Positions 7,742 through 16,588 of a stretch of 55,284 nucleotides of DNA are shown piece by piece. The translations under genes and the position numbers were made by a program. This stretch comes from Clostridiales bacterium. GTDB lineage: Bacteria > Bacillota > Clostridia > Oscillospirales > Oscillospiraceae. The DNA lies in contig JALFJQ010000061.1 in assembly GCA_022775085.1 (NCBI GenBank), forward strand, positions 1-55,284. Reading direction: 5' to 3'. Numbering within the stretch: position 1 is the first letter of the stretch; each line of letters begins with the position of its first letter. The notes under the pieces were generated by a model that was not told the DNA's origin, made no database searches, and was given only the letters and a program-made list of their open reading frames with translations.

Positions 7742-9580
7742 ATGAACATTTTACTTTTTCTTCCGGTATTTCTTCTTTTTGTAAATCCTAGTCCTTCGGC
7801 TATCGTCAAGGGCTTCGTGCTGTATATTCTGGTCAGCGTGCTGCTGCAATGGATGTTCAGACAGAGAACCGCCAGCCGTCTGCGCCGGCCATATCTTTCT
7901 GTGATTCTTGCCCTGATCGGCGGCTTCCGCTTCTACAGTAGCTGGTGTCACTCCGGTAAAGTCGCCGCCATCGTCGGCATTCTTCACCTCCCGCTTCCTG
8001 TTTTTCTCGCCGCTGTGGCAGCCGTTCTGGCCCTGTGCGCAATACCGGGGCTGGACCGTCTGGTGGATATGACAGACAGCCTGCTGTCGAAAACCGCAAA
8101 ATCCGTTACGTCCGATCCCAAAGGTGGGGAAATGCCTCTGTCCGGAAAGCAGGCCAGCTTTCTGGCGCTTTTCGCTTTCATTATCATCTCTGTCTGTTCC
8201 ACCTCGTCACCTCTTTATGCTTTCAATACCTGGGTCGACGCGAATGTCTATTTCACCATCGGGAAATCCATGCTGAAAGGGATGCTTCCTTACCGGGATC
8301 TGTTTGACCACAAAGGCCCGCTTCTGTATGCCCTCCACGCTCTGACATCGCTGGTTTCCGTCAACAGCTTCCTTGGGGTCTACCTTCTGGAAGTGTTGTG
8401 CTGCTTCTTTGCCCTTCTGTACGCATTCAAGCTGCTGCGGCTGTTCTGCCCGGATGATATTCTGCTTCTGATTCCTCTGTTGGGCGCGGCGGTTTGCACA
8501 TCCACGGCCTTCTGGCTGGGGGACAGCGCGGAGGAGCTGTGTATGCCCCTGCTGGTCTATGCCGGATATGTGGGCACAAAGAACCTGCAGGGAAACACCC
8601 TGCCGTCCTGCCGGGAGTTCTTCCTTTTAGGCCTTACCTCCGCCTGCGTGCTGTGGATCAAGTTCACCATGCTGGGCTATTATCTGGGCTGGATCGTGGC
8701 CCCCGCGTGTCTGGCTTTGTCCCAAAAGCGCTTCGGGGAGTTGATGAAAAAGCTGGGCGTACTGATTCTTGGCATTATTGCCGCCACACTGCCCTTCCTG
8801 TTATACTTCGGCTGGAACCACGCGATCAGGGACTGGTTTGAGGTCTATTTCTACGATAATCTGTTCCTGTATTCCAATGCAGAAAGTACCAACGGTTTTC
8901 TCCGCAACGCACTGACCGGCCTGTCACAGATTCGGCAGTTGTTCCCTTTGGGTGCGGCCGCGCTGGTGCTGGGCGGAGTCTGGTGCTGGTACCGTTGTAA
9001 CCGCTGGATCTTCCTCAGCTTTGTCGCCACCTGCGTCGGACTTCTGCTCACCGTCTTTGGCGGCGGGCAGTATTATCCCTATTATTCTCTTGCATTCGGT
9101 GCTTGCACAGTGTTCGGCATCGCCGCACTGTACGAAATCGGGAGCTTCTGTCTGAGTAAATGGAAATCGCCGTTTTCAAAATGGTACCGGGCCGCGGTGC
9201 TGTTTCTGTGCTTCGCGCTTGTGCTGGCAGGCAGTGCCAACATTCCTCAAATGAAATACGCCAAGTCGGAGTATCCCCAGTTCCAGATCAAAGCTGCCAT
9301 TGACGCAAGCGGCATTGAGAATCCAACACTGCTGAATTACGGAAGCCTGGACGGCGGGTTCTACACCGTCACCGGGATTTATCCCAGAACCCGGTTCTTC
9401 TGCAAAGTCAACTTGCCTCTGAGTGACATTACGCAGGAGCAGAACCAATACATCGAGGATAGTCTGGTGGACTTTGTCATTGCGCCCCACCCACTGGACA
9501 TCTCAAACTATCACTTGCTGGATGTCTATCTCGACCTTGACAAATTCACAGACTACTATCTCTACCAGAAAATCACATGA
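7742..9580 (+). CDS. Multi-spanning membrane glycosyltransferase (GT39/ArnT-like)
   Basis: This 612-residue integral membrane protein has a dozen or so hydrophobic helices. After the first helices comes the extracytoplasmic loop WVDANVYFTIGKSMLKGMLP followed by YRDLFDHKGPLLY, the signature of clostridial GT39-like/PMT-superfamily transferases that use polyprenyl-linked sugars; the Asp near residue 166 is the likely catalytic acid. A soluble C-terminal part follows residue 510. Such proteins decorate cell-surface polysaccharide or lipid. The start is uncertain: ATG 7742 has no good ribosome binding site, and nearby upstream sequence looks like remnants. A strong terminator follows. The acceptor is unknown. 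Confidence 0.75.
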   Translation: MNILLFLPVFLLFVNPSPSAIVKGFVLYILVSVLLQWMFRQRTASRLRRPYLSVILALIGGFRFYSSWCHSGKVAAIVGILHLPLPVFLAAVAAVLALCAIPGLDRLVDMTDSLLSKTAKSVTSDPKGGEMPLSGKQASFLALFAFIIISVCSTSSPLYAFNTWVDANVYFTIGKSMLKGMLPYRDLFDHKGPLLYALHALTSLVSVNSFLGVYLLEVLCCFFALLYAFKLLRLFCPDDILLLIPLLGAAVCTSTAFWLGDSAEELCMPLLVYAGYVGTKNLQGNTLPSCREFFLLGLTSACVLWIKFTMLGYYLGWIVAPACLALSQKRFGELMKKLGVLILGIIAATLPFLLYFGWNHAIRDWFEVYFYDNLFLYSNAESTNGFLRNALTGLSQIRQLFPLGAAALVLGGVWCWYRCNRWIFLSFVATCVGLLLTVFGGGQYYPYYSLAFGACTVFGIAALYEIGSFCLSKWKSPFSKWYRAAVLFLCFALVLAGSANIPQMKYAKSEYPQFQIKAAIDASGIENPTLLNYGSLDGGFYTVTGIYPRTRFFCKVNLPLSDITQEQNQYIEDSLVDFVIAPHPLDISNYHLLDVYLDLDKFTDYYLYQKIT

Positions 9581-9585
9581 CCATT

Positions 9586-9626
9586 TGTCCTCCGGCTGAC
9601 CACAGCAGCCGGAGGACATCCTTTTT
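9586..9626 (+). terminator. Rho-independent terminator after the glycosyltransferase
   Basis: TGTCCTCCGGCTG (9586-9598) pairs perfectly with CAGCCGGAGGACA (9606-9618), followed by TCCTTTTT. It is a textbook intrinsic terminator. Confidence 0.9.
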
Positions 9627-9657
9627 GGAAAAAGTGCAAAAATTTGCAAGAAAATAT

Positions 9658-9686
9658 TTGCAATTTTTTGACGTATATGTTATACT
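9658..9686 (+). promoter_or_regulatory. Promoter of ppdK
   Basis: TTGCAA (9658-9663) and TATACT (9681-9686) are separated by 17 nt, leaving a leader of about 80 nt before the ppdK start. A second TTGACG at 9668 is too close to this -10 to serve it. Confidence 0.6.
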
Positions 9687-9770
9687 ATCCCAGTCAACTC
9701 AGATAGTCGAAATTTATAACCATACAGGCGATTTTGGCAAGCCTGAAGATAGGAAAGGGGTATTAAACGA

Positions 9771-12404
9771 ATGTCTCACAAGTACGTTTATCTGTTCACC
9801 GAAGGCAACGGCAAAATGCGCGAGCTCCTGGGCGGCAAGGGCGCCAACCTGGCTGAAATGACCAACATCGGTCTGCCTGTCCCCCAGGGCTTTACCATCT
9901 CCACAGAGGCCTGCACCAAGTATTACGAGGATGGCCGCCAGATCAACCCGGAAATTCAGGCGGAAATCATGCAGTATGTGGACAAGCTGGAGGAAATCAC
10001 CGGCAAGAAGTTCGGCGACCTTGAGAATCCTCTGCTGGTCTCCGTCCGTTCCGGCGCCCGTGCCTCCATGCCCGGCATGATGGACACCATTCTGAACCTG
10101 GGCCTGAACGAGGACGTGGTGGGCGTTATGGCCGCCAAGTCCGGCAATCCCCGCTGGGCCTGGGACTGCTACCGCCGCTTCATCCAGATGTACTCCGATG
10201 TCGTCATGGAAGTGGGCAAGAAGTACTTTGAAGCCCTCATCGACCAGATGAAGGAGCGCAAGGGCGTCAAGCAGGATGTGGAGCTGACCGCCGACGACCT
10301 GAAGGAACTGGCCGGCCAGTTCAAGGCGGAGTACAAGTCCAAGCTGGGCGTAGACTTCCCCTCTGACCCCAAGGAGCAGCTGATGGGCGCCATCAAGGCC
10401 GTGTTCCGCTCCTGGGACAACCCCCGCGCCAACATTTACCGTCGTGAAAACGACATTCCCTATTCCTGGGGCACCGCCGTCAACGTCCAGTCCATGGCCT
10501 TCGGCAACATGGGCGACAACTGCGGCACCGGCGTTGCCTTCACCCGGAACCCCGCCACCGGTGAGAAGAAGCTGTTCGGCGAGTTCCTGACCAACGCCCA
10601 GGGCGAGGACGTGGTGGCCGGTGTCCGGACCCCCATGCCCATCTCCGAGATGGCCGAGAAGTTCCCCGAGGCCTTCGCCCAGTTCACCAACGTCTGCCAG
10701 ATTCTGGAGAACCACTACCACGACATGCAGGACATGGAGTTCACCGTGGAGAACGGCAAGCTCTACATGCTCCAGACCCGTAACGGCAAGCGTACCGCTC
10801 CCGCCGCTCTGAAGATCGCCTGCGACCTGGTGGACGAAGGGATGATCGACGAGAAGCAAGCCGTTGCCATGATTGAGCCTCGTACTCTCGACACTCTGCT
10901 GCATCCCCAGTTCGATGCTGCCGCCCTGAAGAAGGCTCAGCCCGTGGGCCGCGCCCTGGCCGCTTCTCCCGGAGCCGCCTGCGGCAAGATCGTTTTCACC
11001 GCCGAGGACGCCAAGGAATGGGCTGACCGGGGTGAGAAAGTGGTTCTGGTTCGTCTGGAGACTTCTCCTGAGGATATTGAGGGCATGATGAGCGCCCAGG
11101 GCATTCTGACCGTTCGCGGCGGCATGACCTCTCACGCCGCTGTCGTTGCCCGCGGCATGGGCCGCTGCTGCGTCTCCGGCTGCACTGAGATCAAGATGGA
11201 CGAGGAGAACAAGACCTTCGTTCTGGCCGGCAAGACCTACAACGAGGGCGACTGGCTGAGCCTGGACGGCTCCACCGGCAACATCTACGATGGTCAAATT
11301 CCCACTGTTGACGCGGAAATCGCCGGCGAGTTCGGCCGCATTATGGCCTGGGCTGACCAGTACCGCTCTCTGAAGGTCCGCACCAACGCCGATACCCCCC
11401 GGGATGCCATCAAGGCCCGCTCTCTGGGCGCGGAAGGCATCGGCCTGTGCCGTACCGAGCATATGTTCTTCGAGGAAGGCCGTATCGCCTCCTTCCGTGA
11501 AATGATCTGCTCGGACACCGTGGAGGAGCGGGAGGCCGCTCTTGCCAAGATCGAGCCTATGCAGCAGGCTGACTTCGAGGCCCTGTACGAGGCCATGGAG
11601 TCCTACCCCGTCACCATCCGGTTCCTGGATCCCCCTCTGCACGAGTTTGTGCCCACCACCGAGGAAGAGATCGCCGCTCTGGCCGAGACCCAGCACAAGT
11701 CCGTGCAGGACATCAAGGACATCATCGCCTCCCTGCATGAGTTCAACCCCATGATGGGTCACCGCGGCTGCCGTCTGGCTGTCACCTATCCCGAAATCGC
11801 CGCCATGCAGACCCGTGCCGTCATTAAGGCCGCGCTGGCTGTGAAGGGCCGTCATCCCGACTGGAACCTAGTTCCCGAGATCATGATCCCCCTGACCGGC
11901 GACGTAAAGGAACTGAAGTTCGTCAAGGACGTGGTGGTGAAGGCTGCTGATGCTGAGATCGCCGCTGCCGGTGTGGAACTCAAGTATGAGGTCGGCACCA
12001 TGATCGAGATTCCCCGTGCCTGCCTGACCGCCGACGAGATGGCTAAGGAAGCCGAGTTCTTCTGCTTCGGCACCAACGACCTGACCCAGATGACCTACGG
12101 CTTCAGCCGTGACGACGCGGGCAAGTTCCTGGATGCCTACTACGAGCACAAGATTTTTGAGAATGATCCCTTCGCCAAGCTGGATCAGACCGGTGTTGGT
12201 ATGCTGATGGAGATGGCCGTCACCAAGGGCAAGGCCGTCCGTCCCAGTCTGCACTGCGGCATCTGCGGCGAGCACGGCGGCGACCCCATGAGCGTCGAGT
12301 TCTGCCACAAGATCGGCCTGAACTACGTCTCCTGCTCCCCCTTCCGTGTTCCCATCGCCCGCCTCGCCGCCGCCCAGGCCGCTATCAAGGATGGCAGGAA
12401 TTAA
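9771..12404 (+). CDS. ppdK: Pyruvate, phosphate dikinase
   Basis: The 877-residue protein has the full PPDK length. The N-terminal ATP-grasp part includes GGKGANLAEM and VRSGARASMPGMMDT; the phosphohistidine domain has GGMTSHAAVVARGMGRCCV with the catalytic His near residue 455; the C-terminal TIM barrel carries GTNDLTQMTYGFSRDD and LHCGICGEHGG with the catalytic Cys near 831. It reversibly converts pyruvate, ATP and phosphate to PEP, AMP and pyrophosphate, serving glycolysis or gluconeogenesis in anaerobes. AGGAAAGGGG precedes ATG 9771. It is monocistronic between its own promoter and the terminator at 12535. Confidence 0.97.
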   Translation: MSHKYVYLFTEGNGKMRELLGGKGANLAEMTNIGLPVPQGFTISTEACTKYYEDGRQINPEIQAEIMQYVDKLEEITGKKFGDLENPLLVSVRSGARASMPGMMDTILNLGLNEDVVGVMAAKSGNPRWAWDCYRRFIQMYSDVVMEVGKKYFEALIDQMKERKGVKQDVELTADDLKELAGQFKAEYKSKLGVDFPSDPKEQLMGAIKAVFRSWDNPRANIYRRENDIPYSWGTAVNVQSMAFGNMGDNCGTGVAFTRNPATGEKKLFGEFLTNAQGEDVVAGVRTPMPISEMAEKFPEAFAQFTNVCQILENHYHDMQDMEFTVENGKLYMLQTRNGKRTAPAALKIACDLVDEGMIDEKQAVAMIEPRTLDTLLHPQFDAAALKKAQPVGRALAASPGAACGKIVFTAEDAKEWADRGEKVVLVRLETSPEDIEGMMSAQGILTVRGGMTSHAAVVARGMGRCCVSGCTEIKMDEENKTFVLAGKTYNEGDWLSLDGSTGNIYDGQIPTVDAEIAGEFGRIMAWADQYRSLKVRTNADTPRDAIKARSLGAEGIGLCRTEHMFFEEGRIASFREMICSDTVEEREAALAKIEPMQQADFEALYEAMESYPVTIRFLDPPLHEFVPTTEEEIAALAETQHKSVQDIKDIIASLHEFNPMMGHRGCRLAVTYPEIAAMQTRAVIKAALAVKGRHPDWNLVPEIMIPLTGDVKELKFVKDVVVKAADAEIAAAGVELKYEVGTMIEIPRACLTADEMAKEAEFFCFGTNDLTQMTYGFSRDDAGKFLDAYYEHKIFENDPFAKLDQTGVGMLMEMAVTKGKAVRPSLHCGICGEHGGDPMSVEFCHKIGLNYVSCSPFRVPIARLAAAQAAIKDGRN

Positions 12405-12415
12405 GTGATTTTCAG

Positions 12416-12529
12416 ATGTTCGGAACGTTCACGATCACGCAGGAGGATGCGAAAGCGTACATGTACGCCATCTCTCCCCTGCGAAGGGTGCATCGGTTCC
12501 GTGACATTCGGGTAAATCTCTATCTCTAG
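12416..12529 (+). other. Possible 37-codon small protein or remnant
   Basis: An ATG frame directly after ppdK encodes a 37-residue peptide with TITQEDAKAYMYAISPLRR and ends just before the ppdK terminator. The composition looks protein-like, but there is no ribosome binding site and I do not recognise it. It could be a remnant of a longer gene. Confidence 0.25.
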
Positions 12530-12534
12530 CACAG

Positions 12535-12567
12535 ATCCCCAACCGCTTGGGCGGTTGGGGATTTTTG
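12535..12567 (+). terminator. Rho-independent terminator downstream of ppdK
   Basis: ATCCCCAACCGC (12535-12546) and GCGGTTGGGGAT (12551-12562) form a perfect 12-bp stem with a TTGG loop and a run of T. Confidence 0.9.
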
Positions 12568-13020
12568 CGTTCATAGCAATCAGCTCTGCGGCACATTCGA
12601 TTTATCTGCCCTCCACCGCTACGATAGCAGCATCACAAGGCAAAGCGCAGGCTTTTTACGAACCATTCATATCAGCAAGTAACCTGCACACTGTTGATGT
12701 ATAGATAAATCAATCCCACCGCGCTGTGGCTGGTACACACAATGCGGTGGGATTTGTTATTCTTCCGACAGTTCCTTGACTCTGTGGCAGACTCCGCAAG
12801 GCAGAATGTAAAAATTTGAATAAAGGCCCCGGAATCAGGGGGCCGAAACCCAAGACAACCGCGGAGGGAAAGCTCCTGATCTGCGAATGCGGTCACACCC
12901 TCAATACGCGCCGGTGGAACCCAGCGGACAGGCAGTCAGCCTTCGTTCTGAAAACCGTTGCGTATCCGAACAAGACGCTGCAGGGAGACTGGGGAAATCC
13001 CCCTGCAGCAGTTTCTTGAA
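12568..13020. other. Intergenic stretch with one long hairpin, no clear gene
   Basis: This 450-nt gap holds an 11-bp perfect inverted repeat (12712-12722 with 12744-12754, AATCCCACCGC / GCGGTGGGATT). It also holds a weak 67-codon frame (12816-13019) containing ICECGHTLNTRRW, which could be a zinc-ribbon remnant. Near 12980-13013 a GC-rich stem (CTGCAGGGA / TCCCCCTGCAG) may stop minus-strand transcription of the ECF gene. No start signals support a real gene. Confidence 0.4.
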
Positions 13021-13563
13021 TCATTTATGCAGTGCCTTGCGCAGGATCGGGATGATCAGCAGGGCGATGCCGCCGCCAATGAGGGCGGTAAACAGTTGGG
13101 GCCAGGCAAACATGGTGGGCAGGGCCTTCAGCATAGGCTCCTTCAGGGTTCCGTTTGCCAGCAGCGGGGCGGAAGCCAGACCGCAGATGATCTTCACCAC
13201 CAGAAGATACAGAGTGGCGAATTTCGCCACAGCGGCCACCAGCCAGGCGGCGATCCGCTGGGGGACGGCGCTGCTGCTGCCAGCGATGAAGTGCAGCAGC
13301 ACAACAAACACGGTGTTGCCCACCATGATGGCGGGAACGGTGACAAGCTGAGGAGCGATGCCCAGCAGGAACGCCAGAACAGGGGAGGCAAGCGCCACGG
13401 TAACGCCGCTGCCAAGGCCAGCCAGCAGCACGCTGACAGCAAGGACGGCGTTGACGCAGGAGCCGGTGACCAGCTGACCCAGGGGCTTGGTCAGGGCCTG
13501 CAAGGCAACCAAAAGTGCCAGCATAACGGCGGTTTCGGTGATCCAGCGAACGTTTTTACTCAT
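13021..13563 (-). CDS. ECF transporter S-component-like membrane protein
   Basis: The 180-residue hydrophobic protein has about six membrane segments and the overall look of ECF substrate-binding (S) subunits, with the N-terminal helix carrying an ALLVALQAL-type stretch and GNTVFVVLLHFIAG in the middle. Family knowledge: S components bind a vitamin or small nutrient and share a common energising module (EcfAA'T) encoded elsewhere. ATG 13563 is preferred because AGAGGT lies 6 nt upstream; an ATG at 13581 would overlap the preceding gene by 4 nt. The neighbour upstream is a TM1266-family regulator. The substrate cannot be told from sequence. Confidence 0.7.
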   Translation of the reverse strand: MSKNVRWITETAVMLALLVALQALTKPLGQLVTGSCVNAVLAVSVLLAGLGSGVTVALASPVLAFLLGIAPQLVTVPAIMVGNTVFVVLLHFIAGSSSAVPQRIAAWLVAAVAKFATLYLLVVKIICGLASAPLLANGTLKEPMLKALPTMFAWPQLFTALIGGGIALLIIPILRKALHK

Positions 13564-13577
13564 AGGGATACCTCTTT

Positions 13578-13838
13578 TCATTCATTCTTTCCAGTGACAC
13601 TGGAATAGGCGGTTTTGACACTGACACCGGACAGGCCGCCCAATTTTCCGGAGAGGGTGGAGATGGTGTTCTGGGGCGCGTCCAGTGCCACAGTGATGAT
13701 GCTGACCCCCCGCTTGGGGTAGGGGATGCCCATTCTGCCGATGATGAATCCGCTGTATTCGTGCAGAAGGACATTGAGGGTCTGCACCACATCGGGGTTT
13801 TCCACGATGATGCTGATGACCGCCACCCGGGTATCCAT
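13578..13838 (-). CDS. TM1266-family (iron-only hydrogenase system) putative regulator
   Basis: The 86-residue protein contains RVAVISIIVENPD, LHEYSGFIIGRMGIPY, ITVALDAPQNTISTLSGKLG and a C-terminal VKTAYS, the hallmark segments of the ACT/NikR-C-like TM1266 family often annotated as iron-only hydrogenase system regulator. ATG 13838 follows GGGAGG by 6 nt. The gene ends 14 nt before the ECF S-component start and forms a two-gene unit with it. No hydrogenase or maturase gene is visible, so the regulatory link may be to the transported nutrient; this is inference. Confidence 0.85.
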   Translation of the reverse strand: MDTRVAVISIIVENPDVVQTLNVLLHEYSGFIIGRMGIPYPKRGVSIITVALDAPQNTISTLSGKLGGLSGVSVKTAYSSVTGKNE

Positions 13839-13855
13839 AACGTATCCTCCCAACT

Positions 13856-13958
13856 AAAAATTGCCGCGACCCTGACGGTGCGGCAACAGCCAATGCAGCC
13901 GAGTATTCCACGCGGCTGAAAAAACTATATGCACACCTTTCACGCAGGGATTTTCCCT
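13856..13958 (-). promoter_or_regulatory. Structured leader with terminator-like hairpin ahead of the TM1266-ECF unit
   Basis: Reading the minus strand, a weak hairpin (13958-13946, AGGGA/TCCCT), a second hairpin (13918-13913 with 13901-13896, CAGCCG/CGGCTG) and then a 7-bp stem TTGCCGC/GCGGCAA (13886-13880 with 13867-13861) are followed by five T (13860-13856). The last stem ends only about 10 nt before the ribosome binding site. This is the layout of a transcription attenuator or riboswitch, but it does not match any riboswitch consensus I can recall. Confidence 0.45.
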
Positions 13959-14063
13959 TAATGTCAGGATCATGGGGAAAGCATACCATAGGAAACGGTG
14001 TTTGTAAAGAGACGATATACACGAAAAATGAAGGAATATTTTGGCAAAAAATCCCCGAAAAAA

Positions 14064-14101
14064 GTCATTGCGAGCCAGTGTGCGCACTGGCTCGCAATGA
14101 C
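14064..14101. repeat. Perfect 38-nt palindromic repeat
   Basis: Two 17-nt arms (14064-14080 and 14085-14101, beginning GTCATTGCGAGCCAGTG) flank a TGCG loop. Similar GTCATTGCGAG palindromes are widely scattered in clostridial genomes. It sits 13 nt past the end of the DUF1576 gene and may also act as that gene's terminator hairpin. Confidence 0.75.
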
Positions 14102-14114
14102 ACGAGTATTCGAA

Positions 14115-15449
14115 TTACTTGCTTTTCAGGGCCTTGCGTTCAAACTTGTCCCGGCTCAGGTGCTCCAGATTGGGCACCAGGATGATGCAGATCAGCGCCG
14201 CGGTGAAGCCGCCGTTATACAGGCAGAAGCCACCGTGGAGGGTGGGCACGGAGGTCACCAGCAGGTAGTGCATGATCGCGGCCAGGAAGCCGTAGCGCCA
14301 GCCGTACTTGTCGGCAATGGGGCTGAGGCCGTTGGCGTAGCACAGACCCACACAAATCGCCTGGGCGTTGACGGCAAAGGTGAAGGTGCCGCCCACCAGC
14401 GGAGAGACCAGGCCGCAGACCGTGGAGGCTACTACATAGCCCAGCATGATAGGCCAGACATTGCCGGGATGGGAGCCGGAGTTGCAGGTGGAGAGCATAC
14501 AGAAGATGATGCCGAAGGTCACACCGTTGAAGGAAGCACCAATCAGGTTGTAGTAGCCCAGAATGAACAGACCGAACACACCCACGTTCATCAGGAACAC
14601 GGGATTGCCGTAGGTGGAGGAGAAGTTGGTCACCAGCGCCGGGTCGATGATCAGCTGCCAGTAATCCTTGGGACGGCAGCCGAGAAGGAAGGCAACCACG
14701 ATACAGGCGCCGAACAGAAGGATGCAGAAGGTATTCACCGTCAGCCGGGAGGCAACCTGCAGCTGGGCAGCATCTGCACCGGCAGGCAGAGCGACGCCCA
14801 GGGTCTTGAACAGGGTGGCGTTGAGGAAGAAAGCGGTCATGCCCACGGGCAGAGCGGCGGAATACAGGTCAAAACCCTTGTGAACCTTGGGAGAATTGGC
14901 AAGACCGGCAGGCAGGAAGAAGCCGATGAAGAAGCCCACCGCCAGTGCGATCAGGATACCCTCCAGGTTGAAGCCGATAGGCTCCGCGTTGGGATACCGG
15001 ATCATGAGATCGGTAATCAGGGGCGCGATGCCGGTGGAGAACAGCATGGCATTGACATTGGCGCCGAACTTCTCCTTCTTGACAACGCAATAGATCATCA
15101 CGCCGAAAATGGTGGGCCAGATATTCAGAATGTTAATGCCCCAGGAGCCGAAGCCCAGCGTCAGCACAAAGGCCAGGGTGGACACATTGGTGGGGGTGCC
15201 CTTGAAGGCGACGAACAGCAGCAGGGAGATAAGGCCCACCAGTCCCATATTCAGGAAGGTGGCCGCATAGCCGCCGATGTAGAAATAGTTGGTGGACAGC
15301 TTGCTGGGCTGACTCAGGATCTGCCACAGACCGGAGAACATACTGCCCCGGTCGGGCATAATCACAGCGGCGATCAGAAACGCGGCGGTGAAGAAGGTGA
15401 AAAACAGCTTCAGGAATTGGCCCTCGCTCACGGAACGGATCTTTTTCAT
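14115..15449 (-). CDS. DUF1576 family polytopic membrane protein
   Basis: The 444-residue protein has about ten or more hydrophobic segments and DUF1576 features such as NYFYIGGYAATFLNMGLVG and STCNSGSHPGNVWPIMLGYV. The function of the family is not known; the repeated architecture and conserved polar loops suggest a transporter. ATG 15449 is chosen because AGAGGTG lies 7 nt upstream; an upstream GTG falls inside that site. It is monocistronic on the minus strand. The strand then changes for the purine operon. Confidence 0.8.
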   Translation of the reverse strand: MKKIRSVSEGQFLKLFFTFFTAAFLIAAVIMPDRGSMFSGLWQILSQPSKLSTNYFYIGGYAATFLNMGLVGLISLLLFVAFKGTPTNVSTLAFVLTLGFGSWGINILNIWPTIFGVMIYCVVKKEKFGANVNAMLFSTGIAPLITDLMIRYPNAEPIGFNLEGILIALAVGFFIGFFLPAGLANSPKVHKGFDLYSAALPVGMTAFFLNATLFKTLGVALPAGADAAQLQVASRLTVNTFCILLFGACIVVAFLLGCRPKDYWQLIIDPALVTNFSSTYGNPVFLMNVGVFGLFILGYYNLIGASFNGVTFGIIFCMLSTCNSGSHPGNVWPIMLGYVVASTVCGLVSPLVGGTFTFAVNAQAICVGLCYANGLSPIADKYGWRYGFLAAIMHYLLVTSVPTLHGGFCLYNGGFTAALICIILVPNLEHLSRDKFERKALKSK

Positions 15450-15893
15450 GGAAAACACCTCTATAGTCTAAATTTCCTGTACTGCGATTGAAAAACCCCA
15501 AAGCAAGCGGTGAACAAATCGGCAAGCGCTGCGGCGGGGAGATTTTGGCACAAATCAAAGTTTGGAAAGCTGAGGAATACTTTGTGTATTTCCAGCTTTT
15601 CAAGCTGAAGAGTTGGGGCAAAAGATCCCGCCGCAGACAGTTTGTTTACCGTTTGCGTAATAAAAAAGGACAATCCAGCCTCAATACTGAATTGCCCAGA
15701 CGGTCGGCATATCTTCTCCCGCACTCCACCGCGGTGACCCGCGAAATCCGTCAGTCATGTAGGAGGTTGCTCATATTGTACGAAAGCTTTTCCCGTTTGT
15801 CAATGGTTACTTTGTCCAGAAAGCGCGGCAAGCTTTTGTCAATTTCCACATGGCGGCAGTGCAAAAGATGTCAGAAATTGTCTTTCTGCGGCC

Positions 15894-15922
15894 TTGACGC
15901 AATTTTTGCCCCGTGGTATAAT
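15894..15922 (+). promoter_or_regulatory. Promoter of the purine operon
   Basis: TTGACG (15894-15899) and TATAAT (15917-15922) are separated by 17 nt, with an extended -10 TG at 15914-15915. Transcription would start near 15929, just ahead of the riboswitch. Confidence 0.85.
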
Positions 15923-15940
15923 TTTTTCTGTAAAGAGAGG

Positions 15941-16076
15941 AACCCTTATGACTGACGGATTCGTGGAGCACCACATGGAGTAAGGGCATATGTTTTATAC
16001 GGAAGAGATTTCGTATACTGCCGACCGTCTGGGCACACTTTTCCTGAGATTTTGGGATAAAGTGCGCCCATTTTTT
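15941..16076 (+). ncRNA. ZTP (pfl) riboswitch with intrinsic terminator
   Basis: The 5' domain is closed by CCCTTA (15943-15948) and TAAGGG (15981-15986) and contains TGACTGACGGA and an inner CGTGG/CCAC-type hairpin. The 3' domain has the invariant CCGxCxGTCTGGGCA block (16021-16034) of the pfl motif. The TGGGCACACTT part (16030-16041) also pairs with AAAGTGCGCCCA (16059-16070), followed by six T, forming a terminator that competes with the ligand-bound fold. Family knowledge: ZTP/ZMP accumulates when 10-formyl-THF is short and turns on purE and related genes. It lies between a strong promoter and purE. Confidence 0.88.
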
Positions 16077-16090
16077 GTTGGAGGTAATAC

Positions 16091-16588
16091 ATGAAAAAAG
16101 TTGGTATCGTCATGGGCAGTGACAGCGACCTGCCCATCCTGCGCAAGGCTATGGACACTCTGGATTCCCTGCAAATCCCCTATGAGTGCCACATCTATTC
16201 CGCCCACCGCACCCCTGAGGAAGCCCGGCAGTTCGCCCTGAACGCCCGTGCAAACGGCTTCGGAGCCATCATTGCCGCTGCCGGCATGGCCGCTCATCTG
16301 GCCGGCGCCATCGCCGCCAACACCACCCTGCCCGTGATCGGCATTCCCTGTAAGGGAGCCTGCCTCGACGGCATTGACGCACTTCTTTCCACCGTTATGA
16401 TGCCCTCCGGAATTCCGGTGGCCACCGTAGCCATCAACGGAGGCGTGAACGCCGCTTTGTTATGCGCCCAGATCATCGCCGTGGAGGACAGCGAGCTTGC
16501 CGTCCGGCTGGACGCCAGGCGTGCCGCCGACGCCGCCAAGGTGCTGGAAAAGGATGCAGCGCTGAGTGCGGAAGTGAATCGGAAGTAA
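16091..16588 (+). CDS. purE: 5-(carboxyamino)imidazole ribonucleotide mutase / AIR carboxylase
   Basis: The 165-residue protein carries [23 protein letters not shown] and [13 protein letters not shown], the substrate and catalytic segments of PurE. It carboxylates AIR (class II) or rearranges N5-CAIR (class I). No purK lies in the cluster, and the [11 protein letters not shown] segment differs from the GGAAHLPG of typical class I enzymes, so direct AIR carboxylation is possible but not settled. GGAGG precedes ATG 16091. It is the first gene of the ZTP-controlled operon. Confidence 0.95.
   Translation: MKKVGIVMGSDSDLPILRKAMDTLDSLQIPYECHIYSAHRTPEEARQFALNARANGFGAIIAAAGMAAHLAGAIAANTTLPVIGIPCKGACLDGIDALLSTVMMPSGIPVATVAINGGVNAALLCAQIIAVEDSELAVRLDARRAADAAKVLEKDAALSAEVNRK

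Noticed and set aside
7557..7745. 62-codon frame overlapping the glycosyltransferase start as a coupled upstream gene
   Set aside because: No ribosome binding site, no recognisable family, and it lies in a decayed region, so the ATGA overlap is probably chance.
9714..11855. 713-codon open frame on the minus strand opposite ppdK
   Set aside because: GC-rich third positions of ppdK keep the antisense frame open. The translation is low-complexity Gly/Val/His-rich without domain features.
12990..13020. CRISPR or tandem repeat array in the short repeats
   Set aside because: The repeats in the window are isolated palindromes, not regularly spaced identical repeats with spacers, and no cas genes are present.
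13861..13990. Leader of the TM1266-ECF unit as a TPP, cobalamin, FMN or THF riboswitch
   Set aside because: None of the conserved cores I know for these aptamers is present. It was kept only as an unassigned structured leader.
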